Shown: in pieces, positions 1-8,727 of the stretch
How positions within the stretch are numbered: position 1 is the first letter of the stretch
Layout: every line of letters begins with the position of its first letter
Source of the DNA: Halieaceae bacterium
GTDB taxonomy: Bacteria; Pseudomonadota; Gammaproteobacteria; Pseudomonadales; Halieaceae
Direction of reading: 5' to 3'
Length of the DNA: 18,066 nt
Assembly (NCBI GenBank): GCA_002683395.1
Contig: NYTG01000003.1
Coordinates: forward strand, 1-18,066
Notes under the pieces: generated by a model
What the model was told of the DNA's origin: nothing
The model's input: only the letters and a program-made list of their open reading frames with translations
Databases searched by the model: none
Program-made: the position numbers and the translations under genes

Positions 1-3000
1 TCGAGCACAAAGGCCAATCCCCCGGTCATCCCCGCACCAAAGTTCACGCCAGTCGCACCCAGCACAGTAACCAAACCACCCGTCATGTATTCACAACAGT
101 GATCGCCCGCGCCCTCAATAACGGCGTGGGCGCCTGAGTTACGGACCGCGAAACGCTCTCCGGCAACGCCCGCTGCAAAAAGCCGCCCCCCGGTCGCACC
201 GTAGAGACAAGTGTTGCCAATAATGCTGGTTTTTCGACTCTCAAAACGACTGCCCTTCGGCGGCGAAATAACCAGCTTCCCGCCGGCCATGCCTTTGCCA
301 ACGTAGTCGTTACAGTCACCCTCGAGATACATGTGCAGACCCCCGGCGTTCCACACGCCAAAGCTCTGCCCCGCGGTACCCGTTAGCTGTACGGTAATGG
401 GGTTGGATTCCATGCCGGTATTGCCGTGGCGCTTGGCAATCTCTCCAGAGAGACGCGCACCAATCGAACGGTCACAGTTGGTCACGCTGTAGGAGAATAT
501 GCCGCCACTGGCCGCTTCGATGACGGGCAGCATGTCTGCTGTCATTTGATTGGCCTTCTCGGCGGTATCGAAGGGGTCATTACTCGTCACCTGGCAGAAC
601 TGTGGCTGATCGGCCGCCTCTTCATCCACCCACAAGATCGGGCTGAGATCGAGACTCTGTTGTTTGGCAGTCTCTCCCGGTAGGCACTCCAGCAAGTCTA
701 CGCGCCCAATCAGATCCTCCAGCTTGCGCACGCCCAGCTTCGATAGCCACTCTCGGGTCTCGGTGGCAACAAACGTAAAGAAGTTCACCACGCGCTCTAC
801 ATCACCCACAAAATGGGTCTGGCGAAGTTGCGCGTTCTGCGTCGCGACACCGGTCGCGCAGTTGTTCAAGTGACAAATGCGCAGGTACTTACACCCCATG
901 GCGACCATTGGCGCGGTGCCGAAACCAAAACTTTCGGCTCCCAGAATGGCCGCCTTCACCACATCAAGCCCCGTCTTCATTCCGCCGTCAGCCTGCACAC
1001 GCACTTTGCCGCGCAGTCGATTACCGCGCAGCGTTTGATGCACCTCAGCGATTCCCAACTCCCAGGGCGAACCGGCATAACGAATCGAGGTGAGCGGACT
1101 GGCCGCTGTGCCGCCGTCGTAACCTGAAATCGTAATGAGGTCAGCGTAGGCCTTGGTCACACCGGCCGCGATCGTGCCGACTCCCGGTTCAGACACTAAT
1201 TTCACCGATACCAGCGCATCGGGGTTCACTTGCTTGAGATCGAAAATCAGCTGGGCAAGATCTTCGATCGAATAAATATCATGGTGCGGGGGCGGCGAGA
1301 TTAGCGTCACTCCGGGCACCGAGTAGCGCAGTCGCGCGATCAAATCGTTGACCTTACCACCCGGTAATTGTCCGCCCTCGCCTGGCTTGGCGCCCTGCGC
1401 AACCTTAATCTGGAGGACCTCTGCGTTCACAAGATAATGCGGCGTCACACCAAACCGCCCCGATGCGATCTGCTTGATCTTCGACACTCGATCCGTGCCA
1501 AAACGGTTGGGGTCTTCACCACCCTCGCCGCTATTGGAACGAGCGCCAATCTGGTTCATTCCCATCGCCAATGCTTCGTGGGCCTCAGGTGACAGTGCGC
1601 CAAGCGACATGCCCGCAGAATCGAACCGCCGGAAAATACTGTCGATCGGTTCAACTTCATCCAGGGGCACAGGCGATTCGGGCAGCTTAAGCGTCAGCAG
1701 GTCGCGAAGGGCGGCGACCGGGCGGTCATTACAGTGTGTGGCGTAACGCTGGTAATCCGCGTACTCCCCGCTCATCACCGCTGACTGCAGGCTCATGACC
1801 ACGTCGGGGTTGTAGGCGTGATACTCCCCACCATGAACATATTTGAGTAAGCCGCCCTGGTCGAGCGACTTTCGCCGTGACCGTGCCCGGTTTGCCACCT
1901 GCCACTGATCTTTTTCAATTTGCTCCAGCGTGACACCCCCTATTCGTGAGGTCACACCGGTGAAAGCCATGTCGACCAGCTCACCATCGAGGCCTACCGC
2001 CTCAAACAACTGGGCACCGCGGTATGAGTTGACCGCCGAGATACCCATCTTCGACATGATCTTCAGAAGGCCCTTATTGATGCCTTTCCTGAAATTCTTC
2101 TGGGAAAGATGGGGATCACCGAGTAACTCTCCCCGCGTCAGTAGGTCCTCGATGACGCTATAAGCGAGGTAAGGATGCACCGCTGTGGCCCCAAAGCCCA
2201 GCAAACACGCTACGTGGTGCGAATCTCTGGCGCTGCCCGATTCCACCACCAAGTTGCAGTCGGCGCGCAGCCCCACCCGAATCAGATGGTGGTGGACCGC
2301 TCCTGTGGCCAAAAGGCTGTGCAACGGCACGCGGGTCTCAGCGATATTGCGATCAGACAAAATCAGAATACTTTTGCCCTCGCAGACAGCCGCTTCAGCA
2401 CTCGAACACACGGCCTCAAGCACCTCGCGAAGGCTCGCATCGGCCGGGTCATAGGTGGTGTCGATGACAACCGTGTGAAAGCCTTCTTCGTCCAGCGCAG
2501 TAATCGTCTGGAATTTGGCCTGAGACAGCACTGGCGAGGTCAGACTGATACGACGGGCATGCTCGACAGACTGTTCAAAAATATTGCGTTCCGGTCCAAG
2601 GTCAACCTCAAGAGACATCACGATTGACTCGCGCAGCGGGTCAATCGGCGGGTTGGTGACCTGCGCAAATTTTTGACGGAAGTAGTCATATAGCGACCGC
2701 TCCTGCCTCGACAGGACCGCCATGGGTGTATCGTCTCCCATCGATCCGACGGCTTCGTTGCCCGACTCGGCGAGGGGCCGCAAGACCTGATCACGCTCTT
2801 CAAAGCTAACTTGAAACATTTTCTGATAAATATCGAGCTCTGCGCCCGCGATAGCAGCAATCGGCTCGCCGGCGAAGCGACCCTCAATGAGGCGCGCATT
2901 CTGACGTAACCACTGCTTGTAGGGTTGGCGGGTCTTCAGTAATTCATCAATATCATTGGTATGAAGAATTTTGCCTTCCTGCGTGTCGACCACCAGCATC

Positions 3001-4238
3001 TGACCGGGGCCAACCCTGCCTTTGGCGATAACCTGCTCAGGCTTGTAGCCATGGGTGCCCACTTCCGAAGCGAGGGTAATAAAGCCGTCGTCAGTGGTGA
3101 CCCAACGCGCCGGTCGCAGACCATTACGATCCAGTAAACAGCACGCGTAGCGGCCGTCTGTCAGGACGATTCCGGCGGGGCCGTCCCAGGGCTCCATGTG
3201 CATAGCGTTATATTGATAAAACGCTTTCAGGTCGGGGTCGATCCCCTCGATATTTTGCCAGGCAGGCGGAATCAGCATGCGCAGCGCACGCGGCAATTCG
3301 ACGCCGCCCGTCGTAAGCAGCTCAAGCATATTATCGAGGCTTGACGAATCCGACCCCTCGGTATTGACCAGCGGCAACAGTTCCTGCAAGTCTGGCAATA
3401 ACGGCGTTTCGAGCTTGGCGCTGCGTGCGCGAGACCAGCTGCGGTTGCCCTCAATCGTATTAATCTCGCCGTTATGAGCCAGCATCCGGAATGGCTGGGC
3501 AAGGGGCCAGCGCGGAAGCGTGTTGGTCGAAAAACGCTGATGGAAAACGCAAATCGCGGTCTCCAGAACGGGACTATTGAGGTCAGGATAAAACCGCTCG
3601 AGGTCGGCGGGCATGACCAGGCCTTTATATGACACCACCCGGTCCGACAGGCTGCAAATATAAAAGTCGGGGTCGTTGACCAGCGCCATTTCAGCCTTTC
3701 GACGAGCAGTAAACAGTTTGCCCAGACAGTGCTCATGATCAATGCCGCCGGCATTCACAAACACCTGCTCGATCCTAGGAAGTTGGTCAAGGGCGATCTC
3801 GCCACAGACGCTCTCGTCTACCGGCACCTCTCGCCAGCCGAAAACCGGCAAGCCTTCGGCCATCAAGGCGGACTCCATCGCCTCCCGGGCTGCCTGCTGC
3901 AGAGTCCCGTCCTGGCTCAGGAACAGCATGCCCACGGCGTAGTGTTCACCCAGGTCGACGCCCAATACCGCTTTTGCCTCAGCACGCATGAAAGCATCGG
4001 GCATTTGTAACAACAAACCGCAGCCGTCGCCGGTGCGGCCGTCTGCGGCAATCCCGCCACGGTGTGTCATGCAGGTCAGAGACTCAATTGCCGTTTGCAG
4101 CAGGCGATGACTGGCCTCGCCCTCAATATGGGCGATTAAACCGAAACCACAATTGTCCCGAAACTCCTCGGGTCGGTAGAGACCGCGGGAAGATATCGAA
4201 CGGCGATCGACGCCGCCCGCTTCTAAAACATGCTTCAT
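1..4238 (-). CDS. gltB: Glutamate synthase (NADPH) large subunit, 3' end cut by window edge
   Basis: Large (alpha) subunit of GOGAT, which with GltD converts glutamine plus 2-oxoglutarate to two glutamates in cytoplasmic ammonia assimilation. The frame is open without a stop from the ATG at 4238 to base 1, about 1412 codons. Family members are near 1,480-1,500 residues, so only the C-terminal tail is missing. A 29-residue propeptide precedes Cys30 in DNCGFGLIAHIEG, the expected N-terminal nucleophile of the class II glutaminase domain (about 30-430), which also has HQRFSTNTLPRWP near residue 233. The FMN-binding synthase domain begins near residue 876 (GMSLGALSPEAHEAL). Cys1116, Cys1122 and Cys1127 (CKYLRICHLNNC) are the 3Fe-4S ligands. 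The C-terminal glycine-rich beta-helix domain follows and is entered but not completed. No good Shine-Dalgarno lies before the ATG; an in-frame GTG at 4271 is the alternative. gltD is expected just outside the window. Confidence 0.97.
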   Translation of the reverse strand, partial: MKHVLEAGGVDRRSISSRGLYRPEEFRDNCGFGLIAHIEGEASHRLLQTAIESLTCMTHRGGIAADGRTGDGCGLLLQMPDAFMRAEAKAVLGVDLGEHYAVGMLFLSQDGTLQQAAREAMESALMAEGLPVFGWREVPVDESVCGEIALDQLPRIEQVFVNAGGIDHEHCLGKLFTARRKAEMALVNDPDFYICSLSDRVVSYKGLVMPADLERFYPDLNSPVLETAICVFHQRFSTNTLPRWPLAQPFRMLAHNGEINTIEGNRSWSRARSAKLETPLLPDLQELLPLVNTEGSDSSSLDNMLELLTTGGVELPRALRMLIPPAWQNIEGIDPDLKAFYQYNAMHMEPWDGPAGIVLTDGRYACCLLDRNGLRPARWVTTDDGFITLASEVGTHGYKPEQVIAKGRVGPGQMLVVDTQEGKILHTNDIDELLKTRQPYKQWLRQNARLIEGRFAGEPIAAIAGAELDIYQKMFQVSFEERDQVLRPLAESGNEAVGSMGDDTPMAVLSRQERSLYDYFRQKFAQVTNPPIDPLRESIVMSLEVDLGPERNIFEQSVEHARRISLTSPVLSQAKFQTITALDEEGFHTVVIDTTYDPADASLREVLEAVCSSAEAAVCEGKSILILSDRNIAETRVPLHSLLATGAVHHHLIRVGLRADCNLVVESGSARDSHHVACLLGFGATAVHPYLAYSVIEDLLTRGELLGDPHLSQKNFRKGINKGLLKIMSKMGISAVNSYRGAQLFEAVGLDGELVDMAFTGVTSRIGGVTLEQIEKDQWQVANRARSRRKSLDQGGLLKYVHGGEYHAYNPDVVMSLQSAVMSGEYADYQRYATHCNDRPVAALRDLLTLKLPESPVPLDEVEPIDSIFRRFDSAGMSLGALSPEAHEALAMGMNQIGARSNSGEGGEDPNRFGTDRVSKIKQIASGRFGVTPHYLVNAEVLQIKVAQGAKPGEGGQLPGGKVNDLIARLRYSVPGVTLISPPPHHDIYSIEDLAQLIFDLKQVNPDALVSVKLVSEPGVGTIAAGVTKAYADLITISGYDGGTAASPLTSIRYAGSPWELGIAEVHQTLRGNRLRGKVRVQADGGMKTGLDVVKAAILGAESFGFGTAPMVAMGCKYLRICHLNNCATGVATQNAQLRQTHFVGDVERVVNFFTFVATETREWLSKLGVRKLEDLIGRVDLLECLPGETAKQQSLDLSPILWVDEEAADQPQFCQVTSNDPFDTAEKANQMTADMLPVIEAASGGIFSYSVTNCDRSIGARLSGEIAKRHGNTGMESNPITVQLTGTAGQSFGVWNAGGLHMYLEGDCNDYVGKGMAGGKLVISPPKGSRFESRKTSIIGNTCLYGATGGRLFAAGVAGERFAVRNSGAHAVIEGAGDHCCEYMTGGLVTVLGATGVNFGAGMTGGLAFVL

Positions 4239-4314
4239 AAATCGTTTCGCTGCTGAACCGGCGCACAACACCGGCGAAACCACCCCTCACGGGGCAAGAA
4301 CAAAAAGGGGGCGT

Positions 4315-4343
4315 AGTGTACACGCCCGAAAACGGGCGCTCAA
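4315..4343 (-). promoter_or_regulatory. Candidate sigma-70 promoter for gltB
   Basis: On the minus strand, TTGAGC (4338-4343) and TACACT (4315-4320) are separated by exactly 17 bp, a good fit to -35/-10 consensus spacing. The position, between the aroB stop and the gltB start, predicts a leader of about 70 nt. It suggests that gltB can be expressed independently of the pil-aro operon upstream. The match is by eye only. The spacer contains a perfect inverted repeat that could instead belong to an aroB terminator. Confidence 0.42.
4323..4338 (-). other. Short perfect hairpin after aroB
   Basis: CGCCCG, a TTTT loop and CGGGCG form a 6-bp perfect stem 24 bp after the aroB stop, read on the minus strand. 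It could be an attenuating or weak terminator for the pil-aro transcript. The U-rich stretch does not follow directly: T5 comes only about 20 nt later, near 4302-4306. It therefore does not qualify as a canonical intrinsic terminator. It lies inside the spacer of the candidate gltB promoter. Confidence 0.35.
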
Positions 4344-4362
4344 TTAGCTTAAACGTCGCCGA

Positions 4363-5460
4363 TCAGGCGTCGATCACGCCGGCAATATCGCCTTCCGTGA
4401 CACTTTCGGTCACCACTGCTTCACCCAACTGCGTGAGTAAAATATAGCGAACTTTTCCCGCCGCCACTTTCTTGTCACTCGCCATGGCCGCCAGCAGTGC
4501 CTCGGGCGTGACGTTTGCGGGTGGCGACACGGGTAAACCCACCGCTTTATTGAAGCCGATCAATTGCTCCACCACCTCGGGGTTCAGTGCACCCTGCAAG
4601 GCGGACAACCGGGTGGCCATCACCATCCCGGCCGCTACGGCTTCGCCGTGCAACCAGTCGCCGTAACCTTGAATGCGTTCGATAGCGTGACCAAAAGTAT
4701 GTCCAAAATTCAGGTGCGCGCGAACGCCACTTTCTCGCTCATCTGCTGCGACAACCGCCGCTTTGATGGCGCAGCTTCGCGCGATCGCCAAGGCAAGTGC
4801 ATCGGGCTCTCGGGCCTTCAACGCCTCAACGTTATTGATGAGCCAGCCAAAAAACTCAGCATCGCGAATCAAACCATATTTGATGACCTCGGCCAGACCA
4901 GCAGTGAACTCTCGCTCGGGCAGGCTCGACAGCGTATCGAGGTCAATGAGCACCTGCAACGGTTGATGAAACGCCCCGATCAGATTTTTACCCATCGGGT
5001 GATTGACTCCGGTCTTGCCTCCGACTGAGGAATCCACCTGTGCCAGCAGGGTTGTCGGTACCTGAATAAAATCTGCGCCGCGGAGAAAGCAGGCGGCGGC
5101 AAAGCCCGTCATATCGCCCACAACACCGCCGCCCAGAGCAATAAATACGCTGCGCCGCTCATGGCGATCCGCGAGCGCGGCGTCAAGAATGTGCTGGATA
5201 GCGCCCATATCTTTGTGGTGCTCACCCGCAGGAAGCACCACTTCAGTCAGCTGCGCACAATCACCCAAAGCGGTTTTCAGCGCGCCGCTATATAGCGGCC
5301 CGACTTGATCATCTGTAACCAGCACCACGCCACGACCGGCGATTAAACGCTGGCAAGTCGCGGCGTCCCCTATCAGGCCGCGACCGATATCAATCGGATA
5401 ACTCCGATCTTCCGCCGAAGAGGCGAGATCAACGTGCAGCGTATGCAAAAGGTCTGGCAT
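4363..5460 (-). CDS. aroB: 3-dehydroquinate synthase
   Basis: Converts DAHP to 3-dehydroquinate, the second step of the cytoplasmic shikimate pathway, using NAD and a divalent metal. The 365-residue product matches the usual length. The NAD-binding glycine-rich segment is at about 110-118 (GGGVVGDMTGF). Further conserved blocks are QVPTTLLAQVDSSVGGKTGVN (about 133-153) and MGKNLIGAFHQP. Glu191, His254 (HLNFGHTFGH) and His271 (LHGEAVAAGM) correspond, with a constant offset of 7, to the E. coli zinc ligands Glu184, His247 and His264. The ATG at 5460 follows the aroK stop by 24 bp, with GGAG about 10 nt upstream. It is very probably cotranscribed with aroK, a pairing conserved across gammaproteobacteria. 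No damX-like gene follows it, unlike in E. coli and Pseudomonas. Confidence 0.98.
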   Translation of the reverse strand: MPDLLHTLHVDLASSAEDRSYPIDIGRGLIGDAATCQRLIAGRGVVLVTDDQVGPLYSGALKTALGDCAQLTEVVLPAGEHHKDMGAIQHILDAALADRHERRSVFIALGGGVVGDMTGFAAACFLRGADFIQVPTTLLAQVDSSVGGKTGVNHPMGKNLIGAFHQPLQVLIDLDTLSSLPEREFTAGLAEVIKYGLIRDAEFFGWLINNVEALKAREPDALALAIARSCAIKAAVVAADERESGVRAHLNFGHTFGHAIERIQGYGDWLHGEAVAAGMVMATRLSALQGALNPEVVEQLIGFNKAVGLPVSPPANVTPEALLAAMASDKKVAAGKVRYILLTQLGEAVVTESVTEGDIAGVIDA

Positions 5461-5484
5461 GAACGGAGGGCTCCGGGTTAGCTG

Positions 5485-6030
5485 TCAATGATCACCGCGC
5501 GGAATGAGCCCGCGCTCACGCAGCTCAATCTCAATTTGTCGGGCGACCTTGCGGGCATTAGCGCCGCCCCCCGAGATGATGACATCTGCGAGAGCCCTGT
5601 AAAGCGGCTCGCGCTCCGACATGAGTTTTTTCAGCATTGCCTCGCGGTCACCCTGCTGAAGGAGCGGTCGCCCTTCACCAGAGCCGGTTCGTTTGAGCTG
5701 CTGCGCTACCGAGATATTCAGAAACACCACCGCACCGGTGCCGGCCATCAATTCACGGTTCTCCTCGGCCAATATCGCCCCACCGCCGGTAGCGATCACA
5801 CCGGAGCGCTCGGCGAGATCTTGCAACACCACCGTCTCGCGGCGACGAAAGCCAGACTCACCCTCAACGTCGAAAATCCAGGGGATATCCGCACCTGCCC
5901 GCTGCTCGATCTCAGTATCGGAGTCGATAAAACAGCACCCCAAAAGATCAGCCAGGTGCCTTCCCACCGTCGACTTGCCGGAACCCATTGGCCCGATTAG
6001 AAACAGCCGCGGGCCCTCGGTCTCAGACAT
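5485..6030 (-). CDS. aroK: Shikimate kinase I
   Basis: Phosphorylates shikimate to shikimate-3-phosphate with ATP (shikimate pathway, cytoplasm). The protein is 181 residues, slightly longer than the typical 173 or so. The Walker A loop is GPMGSGKST (13-21). Asp36 and Asp38 follow in FIDSD. The shikimate-binding arginine lies in GFRRRE (60-65), the GGG loop is at 82-84 (ATGGGA), and the lid arginine is in GRPLL (120-124). The ATG at 6030 lies 11 bp after the pilQ stop, so transcription from the pil operon is expected to continue into aroK. This pilQ-aroK-aroB junction is conserved in Pseudomonas and relatives. No unusual residues are seen beyond a Cys-Cys pair at 32-33. Confidence 0.98.
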   Translation of the reverse strand: MSETEGPRLFLIGPMGSGKSTVGRHLADLLGCCFIDSDTEIEQRAGADIPWIFDVEGESGFRRRETVVLQDLAERSGVIATGGGAILAEENRELMAGTGAVVFLNISVAQQLKRTGSGEGRPLLQQGDREAMLKKLMSEREPLYRALADVIISGGGANARKVARQIEIELRERGLIPRGDH

Positions 6031-6041
6031 GATTCACTCCG

Positions 6042-8165
6042 TCAGTTCACCAACGCTTCAGAAAGGATTCTAGGCGTGATGAAAATCAGTGTCTCGGTTT
6101 TTTGTTGGGTATTGGCAGTGCTTTTAAACAGCCTACCCAAATAGGGGATGTCCCCTAACACCGGCACCTTTTCGACCTTGACCAGCTCCTCGTTTTTGAA
6201 CACACCGCCCAGGACGACGGTCTCGCCGTTGCCGACCAGCACCTGCGTCGTCAGCTCAGTGGTATCGATTGTTGGAATCAACCCGCCGTTGCCACTAGGC
6301 ACCAGAGCACCCACCGAGTCCTGATTCACCACCAGATCAAGCAGCACCCGATCGTCCGGGGTGATATTAGGCGTAACATCCAGCTTCAACACCGCCTCCT
6401 TAAACGCCGTAGTCGTCGCACCCGATGCCGCGCCTTCCTGGTAAGGGATCTCGGTACCCGACTTGATACTCGCTTTCTGCTTATCACCGGTGATGACCTT
6501 CGGCTGCGACACCACCTCACCCTCGCCGGAGGCTTCCAACGCCGACAATTCGGCGGTTAAAAATAAATCGGTAGAGGTAAAACCCACCGCGAAGCCCGAC
6601 GTACCCTCTGCAACACCAAGATCAACAAAGGGAGCTGACGGCGCAGTAACCTGCCCACCGCCAATAAGTTGGTTATTTAGACTGGTCACACTCGCCGTGT
6701 CTCCCGCTACGGATGTGAACTTGTCGCCATTCACATTCAGGTAGCCGCCACCCCAGCGGATGCCCAACTGCTCATCGATATTGGATGAGGCGATCACAAT
6801 ACGCGCCTCGATCATGACCTGTCGAATCGGAATATCGACCTTCTCGATGAGGTCGCGAATTTCTGACAGCTTCGCGGCGGTGTCCGTCACTACGATCGAA
6901 TTGGTGCGCTCATCGACCACCACCGAACCCCGCTCGGAGATGAGCGAGCCTCCCTCCTCGGAGCCCGCCTCGAACAATCCGATCACATCGATCGCCTTAG
7001 CATAGCGAATGCGGATAAATTCCGATTGCAGGGGTGCCAGCTCCGCCAGTTGCTTATTCGCTTCTATCTCCTGACGCTCCCGCTCAGCGATCTCCTGCGC
7101 GGGCGCCACCATCAGCACATTCCCGACCTGCCGGCTGTCAAGACCACGGGTTTTGAGCACCAGATCCAGCGCCTGATCCCAAGGAACATTTTGCAGCCGT
7201 AAGGTGATGTTACCGGTGACGGAATCCGAGGCGACAAGATTGAGCTCAGTGAAATCAGCGATCAACTGTAGTACCGCACGCACCTCAATGTCCTGAAAAT
7301 TCAGCGAAATACGATCGCCCACATAATCAAATTCGTTCAGCCGATCGCGCTTTTCTTCCTCGCTGAGCGCGGCCACAGCAAGAATGTATTGGCTACCCGT
7401 TTGGTACGCTAAATAATCATAGAGCCCGTCGGCACTGAGTTTAAGCCGGGTGCCGCGCTCGGTGGTACTGACATCAATGGCCTGTACGGGTGTCGCGAAG
7501 TCAGTGACATCGAAGCGGCGAATCAATGACTCGCGCACGTTAGTCGCGAGAAACTCCAGCATCATATCGCCGCCCTCACTATAGATGCTCGCATCGACCT
7601 CGGGATTAGTGAGACTGAGAATCAAGAGCCCCTCGCCGTCGGGGGAGCGCTGAAAGGCAAGATCAGTGATCTCCGACACAACGCGCTCGACTCGGTTGGC
7701 GTCGCTGCGCAGGATGTCGGTGGTCGGCGACGCAACCACCGACTGGCCATCACCGTGACCGATCAGCAAGGTTAACTGGCGCCCGGACACCGAACGCTTA
7801 AAAGGTACAAGCTCGACCAGATTCACCACCATTCGGGTACGGCTGCCTGACTCAAGTACCATCACACTGGTGGCGTTGGCTTGAGAGAGTCCGTAACGCT
7901 TTTGGTCAAGAGCGCTCTGGGTCTCCGGGAAGTCGAGCACAATTCTGGCGGGGTCCTCAATCGTGTAGCTGTCGATATCAGTAGCCGGCGACTCACTAAA
8001 CGTCAGGCGCACTTCGAGCGCTGACCCAGGCTGCGCAGTGAAAGCAATATCCTCAATCATCACCGGCTCTGCGACCGCCACAGCGGCCAATAACCATCCG
8101 ATAAGCCCGCTCAGTGCCCCCGCCGGAGAAAATCCGCTGTGCACATTTGGGTACGTGTTTAACAT
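6042..8165 (-). CDS. pilQ: Type IV pilus outer-membrane secretin PilQ
   Basis: Forms the outer-membrane channel through which the type IV pilus leaves the cell. The protein is 707 residues, close to the P. aeruginosa homologue. A hydrophobic signal segment (about 18-32, GLIGWLLAAVAVA) ends with a likely AVA cleavage site before Glu33. The n-region before it contains no Lys or Arg. Two AMIN-type peptidoglycan-binding regions are likely (about 35-140 and 165-270), followed by a secretin N0/STN domain (about 290-345, RISLNFQDIEVRAVLQLIAD). An N1-type domain comes next (about 375-445), then the C-terminal secretin domain with VPVLGDIPYLGRLF near the end. The ATG at 8165 has GGGAG 7 nt upstream. 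It lies 16 bp after the pilP stop and is the last pil gene of pilMNOPQ. Confidence 0.97.
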   Translation of the reverse strand: MLNTYPNVHSGFSPAGALSGLIGWLLAAVAVAEPVMIEDIAFTAQPGSALEVRLTFSESPATDIDSYTIEDPARIVLDFPETQSALDQKRYGLSQANATSVMVLESGSRTRMVVNLVELVPFKRSVSGRQLTLLIGHGDGQSVVASPTTDILRSDANRVERVVSEITDLAFQRSPDGEGLLILSLTNPEVDASIYSEGGDMMLEFLATNVRESLIRRFDVTDFATPVQAIDVSTTERGTRLKLSADGLYDYLAYQTGSQYILAVAALSEEEKRDRLNEFDYVGDRISLNFQDIEVRAVLQLIADFTELNLVASDSVTGNITLRLQNVPWDQALDLVLKTRGLDSRQVGNVLMVAPAQEIAERERQEIEANKQLAELAPLQSEFIRIRYAKAIDVIGLFEAGSEEGGSLISERGSVVVDERTNSIVVTDTAAKLSEIRDLIEKVDIPIRQVMIEARIVIASSNIDEQLGIRWGGGYLNVNGDKFTSVAGDTASVTSLNNQLIGGGQVTAPSAPFVDLGVAEGTSGFAVGFTSTDLFLTAELSALEASGEGEVVSQPKVITGDKQKASIKSGTEIPYQEGAASGATTTAFKEAVLKLDVTPNITPDDRVLLDLVVNQDSVGALVPSGNGGLIPTIDTTELTTQVLVGNGETVVLGGVFKNEELVKVEKVPVLGDIPYLGRLFKSTANTQQKTETLIFITPRILSEALVN

Positions 8166-8181
8166 TCCTTGTCTCCCTCGC

Positions 8182-8727
8182 TCACATCCCTGAGAGCTCT
8201 ATTGTTCTGGGTCGCTCCACCCAGCCGCCTTCAGTTCCGTCCGGGACAATTTCGATCACCGCGACAAACGTGGCACCCATCTCAACAACCCTACCGTGAT
8301 CCCGTCCGAGAAAGTGGTTTACCTGTACGCGATGAATGCCGCCGTCGGGATCCTGAATCAGCGTCCAGTCCTGGCCACTTCGCTCCAATGACCCCACCAT
8401 CATCAGAGAATCCAACGTAAAACGCTCGAGATACTCCTTAGTGCGATTACTGTCGGGGCTAAGCGCTGCGCGAGAGGACAATGCCGCCAACTGTCGGATA
8501 TCTACAGGACGATCGAAAGGACTGCGCGACGTGGTCGCGGCATAAGCAAAGGCCTCGTAAGCTCTAAACGTCGGGATTGGCTCAATGACGCCGCCCGGCC
8601 GGACTCGCTTCTCTTCCATGAAAGCATCCAAATCACTTAAACCACTGTCGGCACAGGATGCCAGCCAAGGCAGCAACGCCACGACGCCGGCAAGCCTTAC
8701 TAAAGTCGTTGTCGCCCTACACACCAT
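8182..8727 (-). CDS. pilP: Type IV pilus assembly lipoprotein PilP
   Basis: Inner-membrane-anchored periplasmic lipoprotein linking the PilN-PilO heterodimer to the N0 domain of PilQ. The product has 181 residues. An N-terminal signal with a basic n-region (Arg4, Arg11) and hydrophobic core ends in a clean lipobox, LASC, making Cys25 the lipidated residue. A flexible, charged, proline-containing linker follows (about 26-75). The C-terminal beta domain (about 100-181) contains RFTLDSLMMVGSL and GGIHRVQVNHFLGRDHG, typical of PilP. The ATG at 8727 is supported by GGAGG 6 nt upstream and overlaps the end of pilO by 11 bp, which implies translational coupling. Confidence 0.96.
   Translation of the reverse strand: MVCRATTTLVRLAGVVALLPWLASCADSGLSDLDAFMEEKRVRPGGVIEPIPTFRAYEAFAYAATTSRSPFDRPVDIRQLAALSSRAALSPDSNRTKEYLERFTLDSLMMVGSLERSGQDWTLIQDPDGGIHRVQVNHFLGRDHGRVVEMGATFVAVIEIVPDGTEGGWVERPRTIELSGM

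Noticed and set aside
2175..3754. Several open frames on both strands within 1-4238
   Set aside because: They are shadows. The gltB frame is continuous across the region and in phase at residues 1, about 714 and 1412, so no frameshift or pseudogene is indicated.
4123..4323. 66-codon minus-strand frame starting in the candidate gltB promoter
   Set aside because: It overlaps the gltB start out of frame, begins at or before the predicted transcript start and has no similarity signal.
5465..5474. GGAG-GG-CTCC palindrome between aroK and aroB
   Set aside because: The stem is 4 bp with a 2-nt loop, too short for a stable hairpin. The bases mainly serve the aroB ribosome binding site.
5488..6000. 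170-codon plus-strand frame opposite aroK
   Set aside because: It is a shadow of aroK, whose motifs are complete on the other strand.
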